From the NCBI GenBank assembly GCA_019636055.1, contig JAHBYH010000003.1:263501-327500 (forward strand): a DNA stretch of 64,000 nucleotides, written 5' to 3'. This document shows, one piece after another, positions 25,229 to 34,549 of the stretch. Within the stretch, counting starts at the first letter, position 1. Each line of letters begins with the position of its first letter. Both the position numbers and the translations under genes were made by a program. This DNA is from Candidatus Paracaedibacteraceae bacterium. GTDB taxonomy: Bacteria; Pseudomonadota; Alphaproteobacteria; Paracaedibacterales; Paracaedibacteraceae. Under the pieces are notes generated by a model that saw nothing but the letters and a program-made list of their open reading frames with translations, was not told where the DNA came from and did no database searches.

Positions 25229-26356
25229 ATGAAAACAGTTTCTATCCACGGTGCAACAGGAAGCATTGGCCTCAATGGGATTGATATTATCAAGCGTCAT
25301 CCGGAAAAATTTAAGGCTCATGTCCTAATTGGTGGATCGAAAATTGAACCTCTGGTTCAGCTGGCCAAGGAAACCAACGCACCTTATGTCGCTATTGCGG
25401 ATCCATCACAATATAACGCACTCAAAGATGCATTACCAAACACGACTGTTTTTGCAGGCGATGATGGGATTCTCGAGGCAAGTTCTGTTAAGGTTGATGT
25501 CTGTATAGCTGCGATTACAGGGTCTGCTGGCATTCGTCCAACCTATACCGCACTAAATCATTGTAAAGTCCTTGGGATTGCCAATAAAGAATCAATTGTT
25601 GCAGCAGGCGAACAAATTCTGGAAAGAGCAAAACAATGTGGGACAGAGATTGTCCCTGTTGATTCAGAGCATAGCGCGGTATTTCAGGTTTTACACTCAG
25701 ATAAAACTGAGGCTCTGGAGTCGATCACTATCACAGCATCTGGCGGCCCTTTCCGATCCTTGCCAATAGAACAGTTTAGCAGCATAACTAAAGAAATGGC
25801 ATTGAAACACCCCAATTGGACTATGGGACCTAAAAATACCATCGATAGCGCAACGCTAATGAATAAGGGGTTGGAGATTATCGAAGCTGCGCTTTTATTT
25901 AATCTTGTGCCGAATAAAGTAAAGGCAATCATTCATCCTCAGTCTATCATTCACGGTATGTCGAGTTATGTCGATGGAACGACATTAGCACACCTCAGCC
26001 TACCTGATATGCGCACCCCAATCAGTTATGCCTTAAGTTATCCCGATCGCATTTCTTCTGGTGTACAACCCCTTGATCTTGTGCAAATATCTAGTCTGAC
26101 ATTTGAACAACCTGACTACGAACGGTTTCCATGCCTAAAAATGGCAGAGGATTGTTTGAGGCTCGGCCAATTTTATAGGATCGTGATGAATGCAGCCAAT
26201 GAAATTGCTTTTAATAAATTTATGAATAATGAGATTCATTTCACACAGATTCATGACTTTATTCATCAGCGTTTAGAATCAATTAAACCACATAACATCA
26301 ATACCATTTCTGATGTGATATCACTGGATAATATGATTAGAAATAGTTCTTGCTAA
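25229..26356 (+). CDS. dxr: 1-deoxy-D-xylulose 5-phosphate reductoisomerase
   Basis: A 375-residue enzyme of the MEP isoprenoid pathway converting DXP to MEP with NADPH. The N-terminal GATGSIGLNGIDII binds NADPH. NKESIVAAGE, PVDSEHSAVFQ (metal ligands Asp and Glu) and the HPNWTMGPKNTIDSATLMNK loop are all intact. It is slightly short compared with the usual 385-400. Third gene of the uppS-cdsA-dxr operon, where most alphaproteobacteria continue with rseP and bamA; here a convergent unrelated gene follows after 2 nt. Confidence 0.95.
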   Translation: MKTVSIHGATGSIGLNGIDIIKRHPEKFKAHVLIGGSKIEPLVQLAKETNAPYVAIADPSQYNALKDALPNTTVFAGDDGILEASSVKVDVCIAAITGSAGIRPTYTALNHCKVLGIANKESIVAAGEQILERAKQCGTEIVPVDSEHSAVFQVLHSDKTEALESITITASGGPFRSLPIEQFSSITKEMALKHPNWTMGPKNTIDSATLMNKGLEIIEAALLFNLVPNKVKAIIHPQSIIHGMSSYVDGTTLAHLSLPDMRTPISYALSYPDRISSGVQPLDLVQISSLTFEQPDYERFPCLKMAEDCLRLGQFYRIVMNAANEIAFNKFMNNEIHFTQIHDFIHQRLESIKPHNINTISDVISLDNMIRNSSC

Positions 26357-26358
26357 CT

Positions 26359-27666
26359 TTAAGAGTTAGACATAAAAATTAACTTTAAATTCTCCAATTT
26401 TTGAGTAATCTGCTTGAAAAGTACAGCCTTATCTTTTGTCTTTTCTGCATCATCTAGATCATCAAGAATAGACTGGATTTGTACTTGAGTAGGAGCATCA
26501 TCCGGATAACCAGACAAGATACTCCTAACTTGCTCTCTTAGAATATTGATCATCATCTGTTCAGCATTACTTGCGATTTGTACAGACTCGTTGAGGTCAT
26601 GTTTATAACTTTGAGTTAAAACTCTCAATCCATCCATTTTACACTGTGCTGCTTTTCTATACCGAGCGAGGCCATCTTCACTGAGCCGTGATTGTTCCTT
26701 TTTTTGAACAATTGCTCCAACCCGAATTGAAGAAATAGCGACCTCTTGGGTCTCACGGAGTTGGTTAACCATACTTTTAGAGAGTTCAGCAAAGTCCATA
26801 CATGACATAACTGTGAAACCTAGAGTTTCAAGCAATAGTGATAATGTTGCAGCTGAATGGAAAGTTGGATGTTCCCATCCCCCTGCACTACTACTGCTTT
26901 TACATAATAGGGTTGCATCAAGAATGAACTTAGTATATTTTTCTTGTATAAAGTATCCTGGCCACAAATCACCCTGTTCGATGGATCGCTGAAACTGAGT
27001 AATTAATCCTTCCTGAACAGTTGAGTTTGAAGGCATCATCGTCCAAATATTCGCTGAGACAATGCTACATTGGCTTATATACAACGTACCATTGGTCTTT
27101 AATGAAGCATGTATTTTTGCAAAAAGATCCAGTTGCTCAAGTGGCGATAAATAATGAGTTACATTGTTTATCAGAATAGCATCATAAACACTTGTTTTTC
27201 CTGTTAAGAATGACAATGCTTGTCCTTTGTGTCGACTGCTTGCGCAACCTATTGTATTTTTTTTATTTTTACTGTGTGTTGAAAAAGCTATTTGAAATTG
27301 GTTGTTTATGTCTGTGTTTAAGTCTATAAAATGATAAGAAAAACTTTGTTGCCTATTCCTTGGGTCTTTGCATAACTGAACAAGAACGCGCTCATCACCT
27401 GGTCCGATCTCCAAAACTGTCGATGGATTTTCTTGTGAATAAACTCTGTCAATAAAAGCTGAAGTCGTAAACCCAGCAGATACAATAACACCATAACCGT
27501 TCGATGTATCTTGAATGTCTAGCGAATCAACAGGGCTCTCTATCAATTGACAGTCGAGCCCAAAAAAATTTGTCGTTGCAATTATCTTAGAGGGCACTAC
27601 TGAATCATCGGCAGCTTGAATATAACCGAATAAGCTAGCGGATAAGAAAAATATTTTTAAAAGCAT
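26359..27666 (-). CDS. exported SAM-dependent methyltransferase-like protein
   Basis: A 435-residue protein with a clear Sec signal peptide (MLLKIFFLSASLFGYIQA, then ADDS). The mature part has a class I methyltransferase core: motif I VLEIGPGDERVL at about 84-95, an acidic end of strand 2 (HFIDLNTD), motif IV region ILINNVTHYLSPLEQ, and a post-motif strand TLYISQ. The C-terminal 130 residues are helical, charged, probably coiled-coil. A methyltransferase outside the cytoplasm would lack SAM unless it reaches a host cell, so a secreted effector is the favoured reading. The leader is nearly the same as that of the protein at 54158. It sits between dxr and cvpA in an operon-break position. Confidence 0.75.
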   Translation of the reverse strand: MLLKIFFLSASLFGYIQAADDSVVPSKIIATTNFFGLDCQLIESPVDSLDIQDTSNGYGVIVSAGFTTSAFIDRVYSQENPSTVLEIGPGDERVLVQLCKDPRNRQQSFSYHFIDLNTDINNQFQIAFSTHSKNKKNTIGCASSRHKGQALSFLTGKTSVYDAILINNVTHYLSPLEQLDLFAKIHASLKTNGTLYISQCSIVSANIWTMMPSNSTVQEGLITQFQRSIEQGDLWPGYFIQEKYTKFILDATLLCKSSSSAGGWEHPTFHSAATLSLLLETLGFTVMSCMDFAELSKSMVNQLRETQEVAISSIRVGAIVQKKEQSRLSEDGLARYRKAAQCKMDGLRVLTQSYKHDLNESVQIASNAEQMMINILREQVRSILSGYPDDAPTQVQIQSILDDLDDAEKTKDKAVLFKQITQKLENLKLIFMSNS

Positions 27667-27770
27667 CTTTTATTAACAATCTATACAAGGCAATATAAAT
27701 ATTAACCTATATTATAAAATTAATAAATGATCAATATTTTTATCCCAAATATTCTTAATCAATACTTTAG

Positions 27771-28535
27771 TCATTCTGATGTCTCAATCAAGCGATCGAG
27801 TTCGCTTTGCTGGCGTCTGTCATAACCGTCAGCTTTGGATTGCTGAGCCTGTGGGCGCAACATCGACAATCCCTCTGCTGTCTTTTCAGCGTCCATGGGG
27901 GCTGTTGGCTGCAGCACGGTCTGGGGTCGAGTTGGTGCAATCCCATTCATGACATCAAGTTGCTGTTGTGGTTTTTGTTGTGGCACAACAAGATCTTGTA
28001 CAGTTCCCGTCATTGGCGCAATCCCTTGAATCTTTTGAGTTTGTGATAAGATCATATCTCGAACACTCAGAGGAAGTATGCCCACAATTTCGTCTGAACC
28101 ATTACGCACCATCGGTGTAAAACGTGCGCTTTGAATTAGCTCCGATTGTTTTTCACGCGGAACAAAAAGGCTAAAACCAATTTCAATAACGCAAACGATA
28201 AAGACGCCGCGAAAAATACCAAAAGCCAATCCTAGAGAGCGATCAAGCCCCCCTACCATGCTATCTTTAACGGCATTTGAAATAGCAACAGTAATAATGC
28301 CAAAGAGAATAAGGAATACAATGAACAATATGGCCCCTGTGATACCGTCGGCTATCATGGGATTAGCAATGTGTCCTCTGGCAAAATGTGATGCCATGGG
28401 ATAGAAAGTATAGGCTGCATAAGCAGAACCAACCCATGTAAATACACTTAAAATTTCCTTCGTCACACCACGAATAATACCAATAAGACAGGACAACGCC
28501 ATAATCACTAAAACGGCTAAATCTATTGAATTCAT
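27771..28535 (-). CDS. cvpA: CvpA-family membrane protein
   Basis: A 254-residue protein with four N-terminal transmembrane helices (about 1-150), matching CvpA: SIDLAVLVIMALSCLIGIIR, the 'GVTKEILSVFTWVGSAYAAY' segment and GGLDRSLGLAFGIFRGVFIV. The C-terminal 100 residues are Gln/Pro-rich and low-complexity. CvpA is linked to envelope integrity and, in enterics, to colicin V export and purF. It starts 14 nt after radA, the usual alphaproteobacterial pair, but purF, the normal next gene, is absent. Confidence 0.9.
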   Translation of the reverse strand: MNSIDLAVLVIMALSCLIGIIRGVTKEILSVFTWVGSAYAAYTFYPMASHFARGHIANPMIADGITGAILFIVFLILFGIITVAISNAVKDSMVGGLDRSLGLAFGIFRGVFIVCVIEIGFSLFVPREKQSELIQSARFTPMVRNGSDEIVGILPLSVRDMILSQTQKIQGIAPMTGTVQDLVVPQQKPQQQLDVMNGIAPTRPQTVLQPTAPMDAEKTAEGLSMLRPQAQQSKADGYDRRQQSELDRLIETSE

Positions 28536-28549
28536 TTTATCTCTCTTAT

Positions 28550-29935
28550 CTACAGATTTCTTACTTTACTATGATGCGGATTGCGAAAAATGTCCATCAT
28601 CTCGATTAGATAGTTAAGAGATGATAACGAAATATCGCCATCATTGCCTACTTTGGCCTTTTTCCCACAATACGCATTCTCAAAGCCAAGTTTTGTGGCT
28701 TCTTTTAATCTCAACTCAGTCTGACTGACAGCACGGACCTCTCCGGACAAACCAATTTCACCAAAGAATACTGATTTTACAGGAACCGGATTGTTACTTA
28801 AAGCAGAAGCTAAAGCGGCTGCTACAGCTAAATCCGAAGCAGGTTCAGTAATCTTCAGACCGCCGGCGACATTCAAAAACACATCTTTATTTGCAAAAGA
28901 CAAACCACACCTTGATTCCAGAACAGCTAAAATCATGGCTAAACGATTATTATCCCACCCGACACACGTTCTGCGTGGTGTTGCTAAATGAGATGGAGCA
29001 ACTAACGCCTGAATTTCAACAAGAATAGGTCGAGTCCCCTCAATGCCTGCAAAAATAGCAGAACCACTCACAGGAAAATCATGCTGATTTAGGAATAAGG
29101 CTGATGGATTAGGAACCTGTTGCAATCCCTGCTCTGTCATTTCAAAAACACCAATTTCATCCGTGGGTCCAAAACGATTTTTGACAGACCTTAAGATACG
29201 ATAATGATAGTTACGTTCACCTTCAAAGTACAAAACTGTATCAACCATATGCTCTAAGACACGCGGCCCCGCAATAACACCTTCTTTTGTCACATGCCCA
29301 ACAAGAACAACAACAACTCCCTTGGTTTTCGCGTAGGTTATCAGTTCTTGCGTACAAATTCGCACCTGCGACACTGTTCCGGGAGCAGAATCGACCTCCA
29401 TATTTGTCATTGTCTGAATGGAGTCAATAATCAGTAGTTCCACAGGGTTTTCAAGGCTATCAAGCGCCAGTAAAATGTCGCTCACATTTGTTGCTGAGGC
29501 CAAATGAAGGTTATCAGAATTTGCCACCCCCAATCGTTTTGCCCGCATACGAACTTGACCGACGGCTTCTTCACCCGAAACATAAGCACACCAATAATTT
29601 TTAGAAAAATGGGATACGACCTGAAGCAAAAGCGTTGACTTACCAATACCTGGGTCACCACCAACAAGAAGGACAGCCCCCGGAACCAGACCGCCCCCGC
29701 AAACACGATCAAACTCATTGATATTAGTCAACAATCGGTTGCAATCATTGTTTTCCTCAGCCTCAATTGAAACAAATTCAATCGTTGATTTTGCTGATTT
29801 TACGACTTTTTTGGTGACAGCCATGGCCTCCTCTTGCAAGGTATTCCATGCGCCACAGCCCTCGCACTTGCCTCCCCATTTGGAATGTACAGTGCCACAG
29901 TCTTGACAGACGTATTTTAATGTAACTTTAGCCAT
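28550..29935 (-). CDS. radA: DNA repair protein RadA
   Basis: A 461-residue RadA/Sms, a DnaB-like helicase that processes recombination intermediates. It has the N-terminal four-cysteine zinc motif (CQDCGTVHSKWGGKCEGCGAW), a RecA-type ATPase with Walker A GGDPGIGKSTLLLQ and Walker B LLIIDSIQTM, the RadA-specific KNRFGPTDEIGVFEM motif, and a C-terminal Lon-like domain (FLNVAGGLKITEPASDLAVA) without protease activity. Full length. Confidence 0.96.
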   Translation of the reverse strand: MAKVTLKYVCQDCGTVHSKWGGKCEGCGAWNTLQEEAMAVTKKVVKSAKSTIEFVSIEAEENNDCNRLLTNINEFDRVCGGGLVPGAVLLVGGDPGIGKSTLLLQVVSHFSKNYWCAYVSGEEAVGQVRMRAKRLGVANSDNLHLASATNVSDILLALDSLENPVELLIIDSIQTMTNMEVDSAPGTVSQVRICTQELITYAKTKGVVVVLVGHVTKEGVIAGPRVLEHMVDTVLYFEGERNYHYRILRSVKNRFGPTDEIGVFEMTEQGLQQVPNPSALFLNQHDFPVSGSAIFAGIEGTRPILVEIQALVAPSHLATPRRTCVGWDNNRLAMILAVLESRCGLSFANKDVFLNVAGGLKITEPASDLAVAAALASALSNNPVPVKSVFFGEIGLSGEVRAVSQTELRLKEATKLGFENAYCGKKAKVGNDGDISLSSLNYLIEMMDIFRNPHHSKVRNL

Positions 29936-30053
29936 AGCAATATAGTCATGGATTTAGAGGTGACAGTCAAGAGGCGGAACTTTATATTTTTATCTTATTG
30001 CATCTATGCTACAGAATAGACAAAGACAATTTTAAGAAAGATAGTTATTTAAT

Positions 30054-30890
30054 ATGGTTATTATTACTTTGCTTATCGTGAGTATTCTGGCTTGCTTTAT
30101 TTTTAAGCAAAAAAAAATCATTATTCCCCTTGTATTAATAACGCTTAGTGTGGCTTATTTTGATCAGATCGTGGATATATATGGCATTCTAAGTCTAGTA
30201 GCGCTGTATTGCCTTAGCGCGTTTGCATTAAACGCTAAACACGATAACCCCATTTATTCTATAGTAGCCTGGTGCATTTTTGTTCCTCTGCTGTTAGGGT
30301 TTATGATCCATGTCGTCCCCGGTTTCAAAAATCCGATCTGGGTTCAGGATATAGCGATTTCAACGTTATCAAGAAAATTTTCTTTGTATATTCAGTTTGA
30401 TAAAATAATGGCCGGTATTATAGTTCTGATGAATTGTCAGTATATCATTGATAACGCATATAAACTGAATCTGCGTGTCTCTTTAGTGGCTCTGACGCTT
30501 TGTTCCTCCCTTCTGATGGCACTCGGTATTATAACAAATTTCATCAAAATTGACATGAATATCCCCTCCATCTTGTTGGAATGGGTAATATCTAATCTTC
30601 TCTTTGTTAGTTTAATCGAAGAAATAATTTGTAGAGGCATCATTCAGGATAAAATTAAGACAGTTATCCCAAATCAGGCAAGTTTATCTATCCTCTTTGC
30701 TTCAGTGATTTTTGGCTGTGCACACTATCGTGGCGGAATAGTCTATATTGCTTTATCAACAATCGCCGGATTATTTTACGGATACGCATACGATCGCACA
30801 CGATCAATAATAAACCCAATTATCGTTCACTTTGGTTTAAACCTGATTCATCTGCTTTTTTTCACATATCCATCTGTAGTTAAACTATAA
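30054..30890 (+). CDS. CPBP-family intramembrane metalloprotease
   Basis: A 278-residue membrane protein with about eight helices. The C-terminal half holds the Abi/CPBP (Rce1-like) motifs: paired glutamates E189-E190 in SLIEEIICRGII, the FxxxH motif as IFGCAHYRGG, and a later H in NPIIVHFGLNLIH. These residues coordinate a metal within the membrane. Bacterial members process membrane peptides or bacteriocins; the substrate is unknown here. Stands alone, convergent with glnA. Confidence 0.85.
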   Translation: MVIITLLIVSILACFIFKQKKIIIPLVLITLSVAYFDQIVDIYGILSLVALYCLSAFALNAKHDNPIYSIVAWCIFVPLLLGFMIHVVPGFKNPIWVQDIAISTLSRKFSLYIQFDKIMAGIIVLMNCQYIIDNAYKLNLRVSLVALTLCSSLLMALGIITNFIKIDMNIPSILLEWVISNLLFVSLIEEIICRGIIQDKIKTVIPNQASLSILFASVIFGCAHYRGGIVYIALSTIAGLFYGYAYDRTRSIINPIIVHFGLNLIHLLFFTYPSVVKL

Positions 30891-31017
30891 AATATTTGAA
30901 TTATAACGAATAACTATTATTAAAATCTCAAAAATAAGCGCTACAGCGTTCTTCGGAATTTTTGTTTTCCGCACGTATAGCTAATCTAGACGAATCAACT
31001 GTATCGCTTGTTTTTAC

Positions 31018-32418
31018 TTATAACGAATAATACTTTAAAAACTCAATCGGGTGAGGTGTGCGTTCATAATCTTTAACTTCTTGCCACTTCATTTCAAGAT
31101 ATCCCTCAATAAAGTCTTTAGTAAAAACATCGCCTTCAAGTAAGAACGCATGATCCGCTGTTAGCGCCTCAAGCGCCTCACGCAATGATCCGCACATATT
31201 AGGTAGTTTTGCAGCGATTTCATGTTCTTCGAATAGGTTATGGTCAGAAGCTTTGCCCGGGTGAATCTTATTACGGATCCCATCAAGACCAGCCATCAAC
31301 ATAACAGCCGTTCCTAAATAAGGATTCGCCAAAGGATCAGGGAAGCGAATTTCAATACGTTTTGCCTTTTCACCTTGCGCTGTCGGGATACGACAAGCAG
31401 CCGAACGATTCTGAGCTGAATAAGCAAGAATGACCGGCGCTTCATAGCCTGGCACTAAGCGTTTGTAACTATTTGTTGTCGGATTTGTAAAAGCATTAAT
31501 GGCTTTTGCGTGCTTTAAGATCCCGCCGATGTAATACAAGGCTGTTTCAGACAAACCACTATAATCATTTCCCGCAAATAAGGGCTTACCATCTTTCCAC
31601 AAGGATTGATGAACGTGCATTCCTGAGCCATTGTCACCAAAAATCGGTTTTGGCATAAATGTCGCCGTTTTACCATAGCTATGCGCAACATTGCGAACCG
31701 CATACTTATAAACCTGAAGGTTATCACCCGTTTGCGTTAACTCAGCAAACTTAAAACCAAGCTCATGTTGTGCCGGTGCAACTTCATGGTGGTGCTTTTC
31801 CATCGCAAGTCCCATTTGTTGCATTACTGTCACCATTTCAGCACGAATATCATTCAAGGAGTCTACCGGACCAACAGGAAAATACCCGCCTTTAGCTAAT
31901 GGGCGATGACCGTGGCTGCTGGTGGTAATTTCACGGCGGTTTTCTGTTTGAAATTCCTCTGATTCAAGCTCAAAAAACATAGAAGTTGGCTCGGCACCAA
32001 AACGCACCCCATCAAACACAAAGAATTCTGCCTCTGGGCCAAAATACGCGTTAGTTGCAATGCCTGACGACTTAATGTATGTCTCGGCTTTTTTACCAAT
32101 AGAACGAGGATCTCTATTATAGGGTTCTTGGGTTTTGGGATCATAAATATCACAAACAACAATCATTGTTGTTTGTACTGCAAAAGGATCCAAGTGAACT
32201 GAGCTTAAATCAGGTTTCATAACCATATCCGATTCATGAATGTGGCGCCATCCATGGATAGAGGATCCATCAAAATAAATACCTTCCATCAGAAGTTTGT
32301 CATCCAGAGCCTCAACAGGAAAACTCATGTGATGCCAAGCCCCTTGGATATCCGTAAACCGAAAGTCAACAAAGCGAACTTGCTCGGTTTCTAGTTTTTT
32401 GAAAAAGGCTTTGGTCAC
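31018..32418 (-). CDS. glnA: glutamine synthetase type I, lacking the adenylylation tyrosine
   Basis: A 466-residue GSI making glutamine from glutamate, ammonia and ATP. Catalytic motifs are intact: FDGSSIHGW, the metal-binding PEAEFFVFD, GDNGSGMHVHQSLWKDG, KRLVPGYEAPV and RIPTA...RIEIRFPDPLANPYL. At the place of the regulatory Tyr397 (enteric and rhizobial form NLYDLP) this protein has NLFEEHE, with TTC for Phe396 at 31231-31233. Adenylylation by GlnE at this residue is therefore not possible. Length and position of all other blocks are normal. No glnB lies upstream, where it is usually found. The GNAT gene is divergent. Confidence 0.95.
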   Translation of the reverse strand: MTKAFFKKLETEQVRFVDFRFTDIQGAWHHMSFPVEALDDKLLMEGIYFDGSSIHGWRHIHESDMVMKPDLSSVHLDPFAVQTTMIVVCDIYDPKTQEPYNRDPRSIGKKAETYIKSSGIATNAYFGPEAEFFVFDGVRFGAEPTSMFFELESEEFQTENRREITTSSHGHRPLAKGGYFPVGPVDSLNDIRAEMVTVMQQMGLAMEKHHHEVAPAQHELGFKFAELTQTGDNLQVYKYAVRNVAHSYGKTATFMPKPIFGDNGSGMHVHQSLWKDGKPLFAGNDYSGLSETALYYIGGILKHAKAINAFTNPTTNSYKRLVPGYEAPVILAYSAQNRSAACRIPTAQGEKAKRIEIRFPDPLANPYLGTAVMLMAGLDGIRNKIHPGKASDHNLFEEHEIAAKLPNMCGSLREALEALTADHAFLLEGDVFTKDFIEGYLEMKWQEVKDYERTPHPIEFLKYYSL

Positions 32419-32517
32419 AATAAATTCTCCGAAAATTTTAAAAATATTACTTTATTCTTTTATACTAAACCCTCCATACTAATAGCAAGTATAGTCTTAG
32501 GGGTTAAGTGTTACGGG

Positions 32518-33069
32518 ATGTTACAGCTAATATTAGCTATAATTATTTTAGTTCCGAGCTTACTTTTTTCTCAAGAAACGAGCATTATTGTTACCCCTCT
32601 AGATTTAAATGCTAACTGGCAAAATCTTATTGATTTACACAAAGACCCAATGATTTTGAGGAGTCTAGGGCTCTCAGCACCGCCAGACAATAAATTTTTT
32701 GAAAACCACAGACAACGTATCGACCAAGAACAAAAAGAACAATCCCCAATTACCACTTACCAAATCACATTAGAAAACAATACCTTTATAGGCTTTGTAA
32801 TGTTATGTCCTATGGCTGCGCAAGATCAGGCAGAGATAAGTTATATGATCACGCCTAATTTTCAATGTATGGGATATGGAAAACATGCAATAACAGTACT
32901 TTGCAAAAAAATATTACCCGATTCAAGACAGTCTATACACCTTTGGGCACTTGTTAACGCTGAAAACATCGCATCACAAAAGATCTTGTCTTTTTGTGGT
33001 TTTAACGTTAAAGATGATCCCAAACTTTTAGATAATGAGGATATAGAATATGAACTTTCGATTACTTAA
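32518..33069 (+). CDS. exported GNAT-family acetyltransferase
   Basis: A 183-residue GNAT protein of the RimJ/RimL type preceded by a Sec leader (MLQLILAIIILVPSLLFSQE). The acetyl-CoA pyrophosphate-binding loop is QCMGYGKHA (family form Q/RxxGxG/A), followed by the strand IHLWALVNAENIASQKILSF with the family's NxxS pattern. Acetyl-CoA is not available in the periplasm, so an exported GNAT makes most sense if it is delivered to a host cell. Its 3' end overlaps the DUF2608 gene by 20 nt and both leaders end LFSQ, so they form a two-gene unit. Confidence 0.78.
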   Translation: MLQLILAIIILVPSLLFSQETSIIVTPLDLNANWQNLIDLHKDPMILRSLGLSAPPDNKFFENHRQRIDQEQKEQSPITTYQITLENNTFIGFVMLCPMAAQDQAEISYMITPNFQCMGYGKHAITVLCKKILPDSRQSIHLWALVNAENIASQKILSFCGFNVKDDPKLLDNEDIEYELSIT

Positions 33070-33934
33070 AATAATTTTTATCTGTATATTTTATACACAG
33101 AATTTATTTTCACAAGACTTGGCAAGTAAAGCCATAAAACTCTTCACTGGTCGTCCCCACACATTTGCAACGATTACAAGCTATGTAGAAGTTGCCGAAA
33201 AAACAGAATTTTTGCGTGGAAGCGGGGAAAATGTTGCTGTCTTGAGCGATTGGGATGATACCCTTAATCAAACACCCGGAGCATGGTGGCAAAAGAATCA
33301 TGATGGCTCATGGTTTTGCCCACACACTAAGCGATTCCGTCTTGAGCATGAAGTTGATCACACACTTCGCCATCCGGAAGCCTCCAGTATTATCAAGCGC
33401 ATTCGTTCTCGCGGCGTTCCCTTTATGGTGACAACAGCACGGCCTCCTGTCATTGATACCGTGCTGAATATAATGGCACAAGATATGAATATACATCCAA
33501 ATTTAATGGATGCCAGACAACAAGACAATCCTGATTTAATCGACTATGATGCAATCCATAAAGGTGCCTACAAATTATTGTCTGAGATGGAACAAACTGA
33601 ATTACTTGGGCTTACAAAAGTAAAAATTTCAACAATGTCTCAGACTTCAGGAATTGATCTAAGCGGTCAAGATCTGGCTTTATCTGGTCATATTGTTGTT
33701 ATTGACGATCATCATGTTTATTCATACCATGATGGTTTTGCCTTTATCGGACACAATAAAGGGCCTGGGATGTTAAAACTCTTACCAACGCTGCACTTAC
33801 CAAAAGGACATCTTGTTATTGTTGATGATAGTGCCCGTGCTCTGGGGTCTTATCTGGATGAAACTGTAATTCAGTCTTTTGAAGAGCAAGGTTATACTTT
33901 ACACTTGCTACATTATCCAGTACCAGTAGTATAA
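33050..33934 (+). CDS. exported DUF2608 (HAD-like) protein
   Basis: A 294-residue DUF2608 protein with a Sec leader (about 1-21, ending LFSQ). The family is known from Legionella, Coxiella and Holosporales-type bacteria. Its HAD-like active site is VLSDWDDTLNQT (about 66-77), with a second acidic motif VVIDDHHVYSY near 221 and a third, IVDDSARALGS, near 264. The likely chemistry is phosphate ester hydrolysis, but no substrate is known. It is translationally coupled to the GNAT gene and followed by an amidase gene after 9 nt. Confidence 0.85.
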   Translation: MNFRLLKIIFICIFYTQNLFSQDLASKAIKLFTGRPHTFATITSYVEVAEKTEFLRGSGENVAVLSDWDDTLNQTPGAWWQKNHDGSWFCPHTKRFRLEHEVDHTLRHPEASSIIKRIRSRGVPFMVTTARPPVIDTVLNIMAQDMNIHPNLMDARQQDNPDLIDYDAIHKGAYKLLSEMEQTELLGLTKVKISTMSQTSGIDLSGQDLALSGHIVVIDDHHVYSYHDGFAFIGHNKGPGMLKLLPTLHLPKGHLVIVDDSARALGSYLDETVIQSFEEQGYTLHLLHYPVPVV

Positions 33935-33943
33935 GGGAATTTT

Positions 33944-34549
33944 ATGGCTTATGATGTAATCAAAATCCCATCCGTCAATTTTTCAAGTCGTGAAGAATGC
34001 CCTGTTAAAGCACTGGTCATTCATTGCATCGGACTTTCTATTATGGATGTGATCAATGGATTAACAAAATCGACAGATGATGGTGGTCTAGGCGTATCTG
34101 CCCACTATTTTATTCCCCAAATATCTGGCTCTGATTTCATATCAGAAACAGGAATTTCTGCGGATCTAAAATATCCAGACCAAATTCCCATTATACAATT
34201 TGTTGAAGAGACTGACAAAGCTTGGCATGCAGGCTACAGTTGGTGGCAAGACCTTAATGAACTTCCCGGTTGTCAAAATGGTTTAAATCCATGTTCTATT
34301 GGTATCGAATTTCATGCACCCGGCTATGACGATACGACGGAACCCCACACATTTGCCCCTTATACTGACGAGCAAATATTAATAGGTGCAGCTCTCATCA
34401 AAGACATTATAAACCGACATAGTCTCACTTCTTCGAATCTAGTGAGACACAGCGACATTTCTCCGATGAGACCTGATGGTACATATAAAACTGACCCAGG
34501 CCCCCTATTCCCTTGGGATAGGTTACAGCTTCAACTCTTTAGCGCCTAG
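33944..34549 (+). CDS. N-acetylmuramoyl-L-alanine amidase (Amidase_2/AmpD type)
   Basis: A 201-residue zinc amidase that cleaves the bond between N-acetylmuramic acid and the peptide in peptidoglycan fragments. Zinc ligands by AmpD comparison are H27 (LVIHCIG), H169 (LVRHSDISP) and the Asp in KTDPGPLFPW (about 184). The GIEFHAPG segment corresponds to the core strand with conserved Glu. It has no leader, so a cytosolic recycling role as for AmpD is likely. It is third in the unit with GNAT and DUF2608. The stop overlaps the convergent gene by 27 nt. Confidence 0.88.
   Translation: MAYDVIKIPSVNFSSREECPVKALVIHCIGLSIMDVINGLTKSTDDGGLGVSAHYFIPQISGSDFISETGISADLKYPDQIPIIQFVEETDKAWHAGYSWWQDLNELPGCQNGLNPCSIGIEFHAPGYDDTTEPHTFAPYTDEQILIGAALIKDIINRHSLTSSNLVRHSDISPMRPDGTYKTDPGPLFPWDRLQLQLFSA

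Noticed and set aside
30901-31029. 12-bp direct repeat TTATAACGAATA flanking the CPBP-glnA gap
   Set aside because: Short, AT-rich, and one copy is in the glnA 3' end; no integrase or tRNA nearby to make it an att site.
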